This document shows, piece after piece, positions 16,660 through 24,017 of a stretch of DNA of 25,859 nt (the first letter of the stretch is position 1; every line of letters starts with the position of its first letter). Under the pieces are notes generated by a model, which had not been told where the DNA came from, did not search any database, and saw only the letters and a list, made by a program, of their open reading frames with translations. The position numbers and the translations under genes are program-made. The DNA comes from a virus. Where the stretch lies: positions 1 to 25,859 of the IMG/VR virus record IMGVR_UViG_3300034104_001672; one strand, given 5' to 3'.

Positions 16660-18240
16660 TTACAATGATTGTAAAGTTACACCATTACCAGCAGCGCTCA
16701 AAATTGAAGCCATATCGCTTTCAAAAGTAGAAGCTACTGAGCTAGTAATTACTTCACACACATACTGATCATTATCAAATGTGCTAGTAGGATTACTGAA
16801 GCGAGGTACATTGTGGATAATCATGTAACGGTAGTAAGAGTTGTTACGGTTAACACCAAATACTGCATTACCATTCAAGATTTCACGGATACGTGGATCA
16901 TCATTGAAATGATTCTGTGCATAACGCTCAGACAAAATCAAATCACGGATGATAGTTTCACCAAAACCTTCACCTTGCTTAGGAAGTTGTAAAGTGTTAA
17001 CACAAGTTCCACCAAAAGCACAAGGATCACCAACTTGATCAATTTCAGAAGCTAAAACAATAACGCCCTCTTTTTCAAAATGATCAGTAGGTTGGAAAGA
17101 ACAATCACCAAACTTAGTGTCAACATAAGCACCAGTAATGATAATACCAGCTTTGTTGTCAGCAGTTGGAGTAGTATCTTCAACAAAAGAATCCCAAGAG
17201 ATAGCTTTAACAGCGTAAGCAGCAGCACCAGATCCAGAACCACCAGAGAAGGTAACAGCAACACTACCAGATAAAGTATAACCTGAACCTGATACGTTAA
17301 TAGTAATTGCATTAACTGCATCACCAGAAATAGTAGCAGTAGCTGTTGCAGCAGAACCAGCATAAGTAAATGTTACTGTACCACTAACAACAGAACCAGT
17401 AGTATGTACAGGAGCAGTACCACTTGCACCACTAGTTCCAGCTACAGTTACAGTGTATAACTTACCTAAATGAGCTACTTGCTCATTTAATGCATAAGCA
17501 GTAGTTGCAGCAAACTGAGTGCCTATAACTACACTAGGAGCAGAAGAATAACTACTACCACCGTTAGTAATTTTAATTTCAATTACTTTACCAACGTTAG
17601 CAGAAGTAGAATTAACATATGCAATGTAGCTAGCACCAGCATTAGTACTAACATAAGCTACAGGAGAAATGAACTGATTAATACGGGGATCTTCAGCCAA
17701 GCTCTTAGCCCAACCAACCATAACTGCAGCAGGATCAACACTAGTTTGACCAGTAGCGCAACAACCGGTGTAGTAATCAGCTACATAGTAAGCATTACGA
17801 CCCAAGAAACGCAAAGCAGGAGAACCTTTAACATCTACACGTAAGTAGTAGGTTTCATCACACTTGTAAGTTTTGGTACAAGCAGCATAAGGAGTGTTGT
17901 TCAAACCAGCAGTAAGTCCTACAGCAACAATACTATTAGTTGCAGTTTTAGGAGATACTTTGTAGAAACCGCTAATGTACTTAGGGTTAATAGTTTTAGA
18001 CTTTGAAGACTCAGCATAACCACCGTGGAAAGGACCAATCTTGTCATTAGCAGGAGTTAAGCTAGAAGATGCAAGAATAAAGTTTGTTCCGGTAGTAGCA
18101 TTTAAGTTTACAAAAGTAGAGGCATTGTAAAGACCAAAGTTACCTACAGTGGTCAATTCAGATGCAGTAGTTCCGCTGGCGCTTTTCTGGTAAGTACCAG
18201 TCCCAAGGAACACCTTTTTGAAAGCATGATTGAAATACAT
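16660..18240 (-). CDS. Large virion protein, possibly major tail protein, with inserted beta repeats
   Basis: The 526-residue protein has an N-terminal part (MYFNHAFKKVFLGTGTYQKS to about 199) and a C-terminal part (about 348-526, with GIIITGAYVDTKFGDCSF, IIRDLILSERYAQNHF and YYRYMIIHNVPRFSNP). These read as one continuous structural domain seen, to my memory, in Bacteroidota phages. Between them, residues about 200-347 form an insertion with two G-S/G-Y beta repeats (ITNGGSSYSSAPSVVIG and VSGSGYTLSGSVAVTF). Those two are split by a unit with TTAYALNEQVAHLGKLYTVT that resembles small carbohydrate-binding-like modules. It is Cys-rich (TYKCDE, GCCATG, DPCAFGGTC). Position after the connectors and the strong terminator suggest an abundant tail or neck protein. 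I cannot support a sheath call. Confidence 0.7.
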   Translation of the reverse strand: MYFNHAFKKVFLGTGTYQKSASGTTASELTTVGNFGLYNASTFVNLNATTGTNFILASSSLTPANDKIGPFHGGYAESSKSKTINPKYISGFYKVSPKTATNSIVAVGLTAGLNNTPYAACTKTYKCDETYYLRVDVKGSPALRFLGRNAYYVADYYTGCCATGQTSVDPAAVMVGWAKSLAEDPRINQFISPVAYVSTNAGASYIAYVNSTSANVGKVIEIKITNGGSSYSSAPSVVIGTQFAATTAYALNEQVAHLGKLYTVTVAGTSGASGTAPVHTTGSVVSGTVTFTYAGSAATATATISGDAVNAITINVSGSGYTLSGSVAVTFSGGSGSGAAAYAVKAISWDSFVEDTTPTADNKAGIIITGAYVDTKFGDCSFQPTDHFEKEGVIVLASEIDQVGDPCAFGGTCVNTLQLPKQGEGFGETIIRDLILSERYAQNHFNDDPRIREILNGNAVFGVNRNNSYYRYMIIHNVPRFSNPTSTFDNDQYVCEVITSSVASTFESDMASILSAAGNGVTLQSL

Positions 18241-18291
18241 AATTTTATTTTTTTAATTGTTTATAAATAGATACACTAATATTATACTAAA

Positions 18292-18696
18292 TTATTTTAA
18301 GAAAAGCAACTTATATTTTGTAGAATTTATTAAAGCCTTGATTTCATCCATAGTATTTATGATGCTAGAGCATGTTACCATACCTTGAACAAGACCAATT
18401 TTATCATATAAACTGCGAAGATATTTTACAGCTTCATCTGTAGTTTTAATAGTAGGAATAGCTGCTTGATCCGGGTAAGGTAATAATACCTCTTCTTTAC
18501 CCTGATACTGTTCTGCTAAACCATCCGTAATATCTACAAGAGAATCATAAAACTCTCCCATTGCAACGTGTGCTGAATAATTTGTACTTAATAGATGAGC
18601 AACATGCACCTTAGTTGAGGCATGTAATAACTCATAAATCAACTCTCCCATTGCTTTATGGACAGAGGAAGAAGGTCTTTGTAATTTATTAATCAT
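18292..18696 (-). CDS. Small helical protein with Dps/ferritin-like ligand pattern
   Basis: This 134-residue, mostly helical protein contains GELIYELLHASTKVHVAHLL, then NYSAHVAMGEFYDSLVDITD and GLAEQYQG. His 31, His 43, Asp 58 and Glu 62 have the same spacing (12, 15 and 19 from the second His) as I recall for the Escherichia coli Dps ferroxidase ligands H51, H63, D78 and E82. Glu 48 lies one residue from the place of D67. A conserved phage family of this type exists (a DUF, perhaps DUF5856), but I cannot confirm membership. It starts 2 nt after the stop of the putative connector gene, so the two are probably coupled. It could be a structural helical bundle that only resembles Dps. Dps is about 167 residues, so this is shorter. 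Confidence 0.7.
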   Translation of the reverse strand: MINKLQRPSSSVHKAMGELIYELLHASTKVHVAHLLSTNYSAHVAMGEFYDSLVDITDGLAEQYQGKEEVLLPYPDQAAIPTIKTTDEAVKYLRSLYDKIGLVQGMVTCSSIINTMDEIKALINSTKYKLLFLK

Positions 18697-18698
18697 CT

Positions 18699-19400
18699 TT
18701 AATTATTTCTTTCAGCGTTTTGAGAACCACGAGCAAACTGATTTACTGATTCAATATCACCAGCAATAATGCTAACTGTTTCATCAATAAGTACTTCAGT
18801 TATATCATCTTTAAATTCACAAATTATATCAACTGTAGATACTAAACCAGTGTAAGGATTTACTGCACCAGTGATTTCTATATAAGCTGGTTTCCTGTAA
18901 TATGTAAGAATAGGATTTACAATAGTAAATAAACCATCATGATAGATCTTTATTCTATTACCCATGATGGTACAGAATGTTTCACCCCATTCAAAACTGG
19001 GCTTTCTAAATTCATCAACTAATAAGTTTGCAGTATTAGCTTCTTCAACTAGATATACAGTCATTGAATCAGCAGGACAGCATTCTGATTTAGCATCAGT
19101 AGACACTTTCTTATACTCTAAGTAATCAGCAGGTAAAGGGTTAGACTCAAAATACTCAGGTTTATTTAACCCAGTTATTGGTAATTCTAACAACAAGATC
19201 TGTAAATCATCTATACGTCTTTTAGAACCCTCATCACCTTCACGGAAAACATTACTAGCATGGAGTTGTCTTCTAACCCATTCTAGTTGTGCCTTGTTAA
19301 AAGCTTCAATAATCTGCCATGCCTCAAGATTATCATAATCATTTGAGGCCAACTTATTAAGCCGCTGCTTAATTTTTAACTGGAGTATATCGTTATTCAT
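18699..19400 (-). CDS. Putative head-tail connector (ring/adaptor) protein
   Basis: The 233 residues open with a helical segment (MNNDILQLKIKQRLNKLASN, then NLEAWQIIEAFNKAQLEWVR and EGDEGSKRRIDDLQ). Motifs LPADYLEYKK, SECCPAD and KPSFEWGETF follow, then a beta part with IKIYHDGLFTIVNPILTYYR. This layout and the wording of the first segment match the ring or adaptor proteins I remember from crAss-like phages, which sit below the portal and join head to tail. Its place four genes after the portal and just before the probable tail protein fits. It is separated from the 337-residue gene by 56 nt holding a hairpin, and is followed 2 nt later by the 134-residue gene. Confidence 0.65.
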   Translation of the reverse strand: MNNDILQLKIKQRLNKLASNDYDNLEAWQIIEAFNKAQLEWVRRQLHASNVFREGDEGSKRRIDDLQILLLELPITGLNKPEYFESNPLPADYLEYKKVSTDAKSECCPADSMTVYLVEEANTANLLVDEFRKPSFEWGETFCTIMGNRIKIYHDGLFTIVNPILTYYRKPAYIEITGAVNPYTGLVSTVDIICEFKDDITEVLIDETVSIIAGDIESVNQFARGSQNAERNN

Positions 19401-19414
19401 ATGTGTTAACTGTA

Positions 19415-19434
19415 GGGGTATTATATTATACCCC
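19415..19434 (-). terminator. Hairpin between 337- and 233-residue genes
   Basis: GGGGTAT and ATACCCC form a 7-bp stem around a 6-nt AT loop. An outer ACTG/CAGT pairing can extend it after a small internal loop. On the minus strand no U-tract follows, so this may weaken transcription or protect the mRNA end rather than act as a full terminator. The spacer runs from 19401 to 19456. Confidence 0.45.
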
Positions 19435-19456
19435 CTCAGTGTTATTCTATATTAGA

Positions 19457-20470
19457 TTACTCTTTCCAATGCTTTTCAACCTTCTCTATAATCTTGTCAG
19501 AAACATCCTGATTTAAAGGATTTTTCATATACTCAACTATATCAGCTGGTGTTCTACCAAGCATTGTGCTAGATTCAAGATGATAAATAAATCCATCACT
19601 CTTACTAACTATATATTTATAAAAAGAAGAATCTTTAACAACTGCTCTGAGTTTAAGATTAGTTAAATCCTCATTAGCAAGTGCTAAGAACTTCTCTGCT
19701 GTTTTAGTTTTATCAGTTTCAATTGTCTCACCATTAATGTATTTGTCCATGTTATCATAAACAATATCATTAGGTGTAGACTTTTTATACTGTGCACTAT
19801 CAATGTCAAGAACTTTGGCAATATAAAATAATTTTCCTTGGTTCTTGTCAAACATTTTTTGTAATTCAGACAAAGCTTTGTTACGTAACTTTTTACTTTC
19901 TGTTTTAATTGTTACAGTCTCTTCAGCTCTATCTAAATAGAATTTTGGAGGAACGGCCCTACGTCTTGCATCATCGTAGTTTTTAGCTACAATACTAAAA
20001 CCATTTGACTCAATTGCATAAAGCTTGATAAGATCATATGGATCTTTAGCAGGCTCTAAGAATAATGGTTCATTACCACATCTTATTGCAATCTTACTCC
20101 AGAAATCATCATTATCTGGTTTAAGAAGTTTAATCTTATTCCAGAAATCAGGATCATCAGGATTAACAACGTTAGCTGCTAATTCTTTCTCTAATTGAGA
20201 AACTACTTTTCTAATCTCTCTGATTTTAGCTTCACGCTCATCATCTGGTAAGAATTTTACTTCAGGAGCAAATTCATTTAATCCAGTTACATAGCGCTTA
20301 ATCCCGTTAATTTCAAGACAAGCAAGTTGTTCTTCATGAAATACCCCATCAAAAAGGGATAATCCATACTTTTCAAGACCCATATTATTGATTGTTGAAT
20401 CAAAATAGGGACGTACACTTACAGTACTTTTTTTGTTCTGTGGGTACCTTTCTACAATTGTTATACTCAT
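19457..20470 (-). CDS. Unknown protein in head-neck module
   Basis: This 337-residue protein starts MSITIVERYPQNKKSTVSVR, is rich in Lys, Asp and Glu, and appears mixed alpha/beta and soluble, with no signal peptide or membrane segment. A charged helix lies near residues 75-100 (DDEREAKIREIRKVVSQLEK). It is followed by a short internal duplication, DPDFWNKI and DDFWSKI, near 107-127. The C-terminal part (DGFIYHLESSTMLGRTPADI, then IIEKVEKHWKE) may be a small separate domain. I do not recognise the family. Its place between the decoration protein and the connector suggests a head-completion, neck or internal virion role. The gene starts 22 nt after a hairpin. Confidence 0.75.
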   Translation of the reverse strand: MSITIVERYPQNKKSTVSVRPYFDSTINNMGLEKYGLSLFDGVFHEEQLACLEINGIKRYVTGLNEFAPEVKFLPDDEREAKIREIRKVVSQLEKELAANVVNPDDPDFWNKIKLLKPDNDDFWSKIAIRCGNEPLFLEPAKDPYDLIKLYAIESNGFSIVAKNYDDARRRAVPPKFYLDRAEETVTIKTESKKLRNKALSELQKMFDKNQGKLFYIAKVLDIDSAQYKKSTPNDIVYDNMDKYINGETIETDKTKTAEKFLALANEDLTNLKLRAVVKDSSFYKYIVSKSDGFIYHLESSTMLGRTPADIVEYMKNPLNQDVSDKIIEKVEKHWKE

Positions 20471-20491
20471 GGTTTTTTGTTGGTTTGATTA

Positions 20492-20518
20492 TATAGGGGA
20501 GCTATTAACTCCCCTATA
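20492..20518 (-). terminator. Hairpin after the decoration-protein gene
   Basis: A 10-bp stem (TATAGGGGAG and CTCCCCTATA) closes a 7-nt loop, 7 nt past the stop at 20525 and 22 nt before the next ATG. On the minus strand the stem is followed by TATAATC rather than a U-run. On the plus strand a run of T follows. It may be a weak terminator or an mRNA-stabilising stem. Confidence 0.5.
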
Positions 20519-20524
20519 ATTTTT

Positions 20525-20959
20525 TTAATTAATTACTGAGAAATGTACAGATACCGCAGCATTTAATGCAGCAGAAGAATGCACATTGTAAAGTTTTACA
20601 CTGAAACTATTAGCAGCAATAGCTGAAATAGTTGCATATGCAATACCATTTCCTGCGTATTGTACAGATACTAAAACTTTAGAAGTAGCTAACACTTTGC
20701 TATTTGTAACAACAAATACAGCAGAAGCATCAGCAGCTAAAGTACTAGATACTGTAGTAATAACACCTGCTTCAGCATTCACAGTAACACCTGAAGTAAT
20801 GCTACTAGATTGAGTTACATTAGCAGTAGTAATAGCAGCAGCTTTTGTATTTAATTCATTTACAATAGCATTAATGTGTCCAAATTTAGCTAAGGACATA
20901 TCAGATTCTTTTACTAAGAAAGCATCTGGAGAAGCGGGAGAAAATGTAGAGATTGCCAT
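20525..20959 (-). CDS. Probable capsid decoration or head-fibre protein
   Basis: The 144-residue protein has a short N-terminal helix region (MAISTFSPASPDAFLVKESD, then KFGHINAIVNELN). An Ala/Ser/Thr/Val-rich beta domain follows (SSITSGVTVNAEAGVITTVS, then VQYAGNGIAYATISAIAANS and ending VHFSVIN). This small beta domain recurs in phage surface proteins as I remember them. It is directly downstream of the major capsid gene, the usual place for an outer-capsid accessory protein. The leader is a long A-rich tract (AAAAAAAATATAAAATAAA). A hairpin separates it from the capsid gene and another follows it. The decoration role is inferred from position and composition; a short fibre role is the alternative. 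Confidence 0.65.
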   Translation of the reverse strand: MAISTFSPASPDAFLVKESDMSLAKFGHINAIVNELNTKAAAITTANVTQSSSITSGVTVNAEAGVITTVSSTLAADASAVFVVTNSKVLATSKVLVSVQYAGNGIAYATISAIAANSFSVKLYNVHSSAALNAAVSVHFSVIN

Positions 20960-20984
20960 TTTATTTTATATTTTTTTTAATTAG

Positions 20985-21017
20985 AACCCAGAGCCAGCAA
21001 CGAAGTGACTCTGGGTT
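20985..21017 (-). terminator. Hairpin after the capsid gene
   Basis: A 9-bp stem (AACCCAGAG and CTCTGGGTT) encloses a 15-nt loop. It starts 14 nt past the stop of the probable capsid gene at 21031. The minus strand after the stem reads CTAATTAAAAAAAA, with no U-run. It could cap the abundant capsid mRNA or attenuate transcription into the next gene. Confidence 0.5.
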
Positions 21018-21030
21018 GATATGTTTATTA

Positions 21031-22650
21031 TTAGAAGCTTCCGCCAGTAATAGGGTTACGCATAACAATTTTCAACACTTTAGTTGGGTCTTTTACCCAA
21101 ACTGCAGGCATTGTTTGAGACATCATTACACGGTATCCGTTAAAGTTACCAGAAGATTGGAATCCTTGGCTACGGCCCATATAATCCATAGTTCCGTTTT
21201 GGTAGAACCACTTCAATTGATTATCCCAAGACAATTTCAACAAGTAAAGGTTTTCATTTACGTTATCAGTAATGTCAAAGATAATGAAATTATATGAACT
21301 CAAAGGATGACCATCAATTAAGGGGTTTTCAATATCGTTAGTATGTAAGTTATCAAATGCAGGGTTCAATACAAACTTAACGTTAGCCAAGAAAGGAATT
21401 ACGTAGCTGGTGTATGCAAATCCAAAGTTCAAGTCCATACCTTTACCGGTAATAGCTCCAACTTCAGAAGCATTGATAACCAAACCACTGTTAACAGCTT
21501 CTTTCTTAATAGCCTCATTCACCATTTTCATACCACCCAAACCGGTTTGTACAATCAATTGGCGCTTAGGATCTGGACCTTGGAAGTCAACTTTACCAAC
21601 GTAGAAGTTGTACAATTCAGCACGGAACATATCCAAAGTGAAACTAGATTTGTTGTAGATACGCTTGAAAGAGTTATCCAACTGCTTCCAAAGACCCACT
21701 GACAAACGGATATCATCTGGACCATCTTGCTTAATCTTACCACCTTGTCCCCACATCAAGTAGGTCTCAATGTCATTAGCAATTTTGCTCAAGTGAGCAG
21801 CTTCCATAGTAGTCAAGAAAGTACGGCTTAACTGACCATTGTCAAATGCACGCTTAACTGCATCTTTACCCATAGTCTGTACCATAGACTCCAAGCTATT
21901 GATTGCAGGGTCCATAGACTTATCAAAGTTACGCCAGATTTCTACAACAGGAACAGTACCATCAGCTTTCATACCACCCTTCAACATCAAGTCAGCACGA
22001 CTAGAGATTGAGTAAGATACGTGAGCTTCAGCACCACCTACGAAGTTGTAGAATTCACGGAAACCAGCACCATAGTGTCCGATATCAGAGAAACGCTCAC
22101 CGTATTCACCACGAGCAGAACCTTTACGGAAAACTTTAGTACCAGATGCTAAGTATTTGTTATCCAAGTATTTAGCGTTGTCATTGTTTACTAACTGAAC
22201 AGTGTAGATGAAACCATCACCTGTAGGAAGAATATCAGCAGCAGTTACGTACATTTCCAAACCGTTGTATTTGTCATAAGTGATGATATCACCATGTCCA
22301 AAAGAACGCTTGTTTAATTTGATTTTGAAGGTAGTACCATCAACACCTTTAGCAGCATTTGCAGATTCAATATCTTCTACAATGTAAGGAAGATCTTGAG
22401 CTACAGGAACTTGCCATTTGTACTCACCACGAGCATTGTCTACAGAGATGATGTTTTTTCCACCAAAACTAGAGAATTGATACAAGGGCATTTCAACTTT
22501 TTGAGCCATTGCCCATAAGTCTACTGGACCCATGTCCATAGGTTCACTGCTTTTCAGCATGTTTACGAGGTGGTATGAATCTACGTGAGAGCTAGCTTGG
22601 TAGCTGGTATCACGCAGAAATATACCATTGTTTAAAACTGGAGTTGCCAT
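21031..22650 (-). CDS. Probable major capsid protein
   Basis: This 539-residue protein starts MATPVLNNGIFLRDTSYQAS. Its features fit a tailed-phage coat. It has no membrane segments, it is composed mostly of beta-strand and turn segments after an N-terminal helix (DSYHLVNMLKSSEPMDMGPV), and it has conserved-looking blocks such as LGGMKMVNEAIKKEAVNSG and VIPFLANVKFVLNPAFDNL. It lies two genes after the portal, just after the putative scaffold, and is followed by a small probable decoration gene; this order is the main evidence. The gene has better codon regularity than its neighbours (many CGT, GGT and AAC codons), as expected for an abundant protein. The fold would be HK97-like by family knowledge, but no motif proves it. 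No prohead protease gene is in the window. Confidence 0.8.
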   Translation of the reverse strand: MATPVLNNGIFLRDTSYQASSHVDSYHLVNMLKSSEPMDMGPVDLWAMAQKVEMPLYQFSSFGGKNIISVDNARGEYKWQVPVAQDLPYIVEDIESANAAKGVDGTTFKIKLNKRSFGHGDIITYDKYNGLEMYVTAADILPTGDGFIYTVQLVNNDNAKYLDNKYLASGTKVFRKGSARGEYGERFSDIGHYGAGFREFYNFVGGAEAHVSYSISSRADLMLKGGMKADGTVPVVEIWRNFDKSMDPAINSLESMVQTMGKDAVKRAFDNGQLSRTFLTTMEAAHLSKIANDIETYLMWGQGGKIKQDGPDDIRLSVGLWKQLDNSFKRIYNKSSFTLDMFRAELYNFYVGKVDFQGPDPKRQLIVQTGLGGMKMVNEAIKKEAVNSGLVINASEVGAITGKGMDLNFGFAYTSYVIPFLANVKFVLNPAFDNLHTNDIENPLIDGHPLSSYNFIIFDITDNVNENLYLLKLSWDNQLKWFYQNGTMDYMGRSQGFQSSGNFNGYRVMMSQTMPAVWVKDPTKVLKIVMRNPITGGSF

Positions 22651-22680
22651 AATTATTTATTTATTTGTTTGTTTGTTGTG
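22651..22680 (-). promoter_or_regulatory. A-rich translation leader of the capsid gene
   Basis: The 30 nt before the capsid ATG, read on the minus strand, end in AAACAAACAAATAAATAAAT followed by AATT, that is AAAC and AAAT tetranucleotide repeats. No GGAGG-like motif is present. Such A-rich unstructured leaders support initiation in Bacteroidota, where Shine-Dalgarno pairing is weak. Strength is inferred. Confidence 0.5.
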
Positions 22681-22683
22681 TTG

Positions 22684-23910
22684 TTAAAATCTTTTAAAAA
22701 TATTTGCTTGTCTTGGAATCTTACGCTGTTTGGGTTCCTCTCTTTCTTCAGGTACAGTACTAGAAACTTTTCTTGACTGTTCTGTTTTAAGTTGCCTTAC
22801 AGTGTTTTCAACCACTTTATTTTTGCCTTGCTCCATGATCTTTGACTTGTATCCATCAGGATCTGCCAATAACCACAGTGCTTCAGCTACTAATGGGTAG
22901 TTAGGTTCTACAAATTGATGTTTCTCTAACAAATGACCCAATAGGTTTGTGTTTCTTCCTGAGATAGAAGGATAGTTAGGTTGTACAAGACCAGCATATA
23001 ACATAGACTGGGTTTTCTTATCCAACTTAACACCAGCTAACTCAGCGGGTTTAAGAGCCTCATACACGTTATCCATGTAAGCTGCTGCTGCTTGTTCTTG
23101 TTGTGCCTTCATATGCTCTTGTTCAGCAATCTTTTGGGCTACAATAGACTCTTGCATCTTATCCAACTTTGGTTTAAACTTATTAGCTTGTTGTTCTAAC
23201 TTACCTAAGTCTTTCCAGGTTGTGATTTCCTCATCAATATCTTCATCATTACCAAATCCAGTAGCACGCAAATAAGAACGTACAATTTGTTCTTGATCCA
23301 TTTCATCTGTAGGATCTAAACCACGTACTTCTTCTACTTGTGCTAATGCACTGAACAAACCTTTAAGATCTGTACCACCATTAGCTACATACTGGGCAGC
23401 ATACTGAAGTTCTTCAGGAAGCGCTTCAAAGAACTCTTTTGGAGTTTGCTCTTTAATTGCTCGCTCCTTTTCTTCAAAGTTAGCTTGCAAGAGCTCCTTC
23501 CAATCTTTAATAGAGTATTCATCCATTGGTTTATCATCTTCAAAACCAATCAATACACCCTCTTCAATAAGTTTAGAGAAGGTTTCCACCATACCACTCT
23601 TATCTACTTTAGGTCTACCTCCTCTGGGTGACTCCTCTTCTTGCTCTAATAAATCATCAACCTCATTGGTTAACTCTTTAAGAACTTGTTCAGCAGATTG
23701 AGTTGGTTTCTTGATGTTACCATCCTCATCCTCTTCTTCTTTATCTAAGAACGTTAAATCCGTTTTAGGAGATGAAAAGATACTTGGTTTCTTTTCTTCT
23801 TCTGTTGGAAGCATGATACTATCTGCTCCCGGAGCTCCACCAAAGATATCATCAATGTTGATATCTACTTGTTGTACGGTGGTTTGCTCAGTTGGTTTGG
23901 TTTCACTCAT
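22684..23910 (-). CDS. Putative scaffold / head-assembly protein
   Basis: The 408-residue product lies between portal and capsid genes, the usual scaffold place. Its N-terminal third is acidic and probably disordered (DLTFLDKEEEDEDGN, then LTNEVDDLLEQEEESP). The middle holds helical charged segments (EEKERAIKEQTPKEFFEALP, then KIAEQEHMKAQQEQAAAAYM). The C-terminus is basic (EEPKQRKIPRQANIFKRF), as in scaffolds whose basic tail binds the coat. There is no signal peptide or catalytic motif. The capsid ATG is 33 nt downstream. Function is inferred from position and charge pattern. An internal core protein that stays in the virion is the main alternative. Confidence 0.65.
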   Translation of the reverse strand: MSETKPTEQTTVQQVDINIDDIFGGAPGADSIMLPTEEEKKPSIFSSPKTDLTFLDKEEEDEDGNIKKPTQSAEQVLKELTNEVDDLLEQEEESPRGGRPKVDKSGMVETFSKLIEEGVLIGFEDDKPMDEYSIKDWKELLQANFEEKERAIKEQTPKEFFEALPEELQYAAQYVANGGTDLKGLFSALAQVEEVRGLDPTDEMDQEQIVRSYLRATGFGNDEDIDEEITTWKDLGKLEQQANKFKPKLDKMQESIVAQKIAEQEHMKAQQEQAAAAYMDNVYEALKPAELAGVKLDKKTQSMLYAGLVQPNYPSISGRNTNLLGHLLEKHQFVEPNYPLVAEALWLLADPDGYKSKIMEQGKNKVVENTVRQLKTEQSRKVSSTVPEEREEPKQRKIPRQANIFKRF

Positions 23911-24017
23911 ATAGTTGGTTATTTTAGTTTGTAGTGTACATTAAGAATATAATATATTACTTCTAATAAACTTTAAAAATTTGATTTTAAAGCCGTATTT
24001 TTTGTAATATAAGGCTA

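Noticed and set aside
17052-17363. Leu/Val-rich 103-codon minus-strand frame
   Set aside because: It is the shifted frame of the Ala/Thr/Val/Gly-rich insertion in the 526-residue gene; the hydrophobic look comes from codon bias, not a membrane protein.
16660-18240. Tail sheath identity for the 526-residue protein
   Set aside because: I see no sheath motif that I can name, and no tube or baseplate genes of contractile tails are recognisable nearby.
20953-21297. Plus-strand open frame of 114 codons over the capsid 3' end
   Set aside because: It lies opposite the probable capsid gene and a hairpin, has no family features, and its length fits chance in an AT-rich region with regular codon use on the other strand.
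23911-24017. Terminator or promoter in the portal-scaffold spacer
   Set aside because: Only a 4-bp AGCC/GGCT pairing with an 18-nt loop is present, and no convincing TAnnTTTG-type promoter box with a spaced -33 element is seen.
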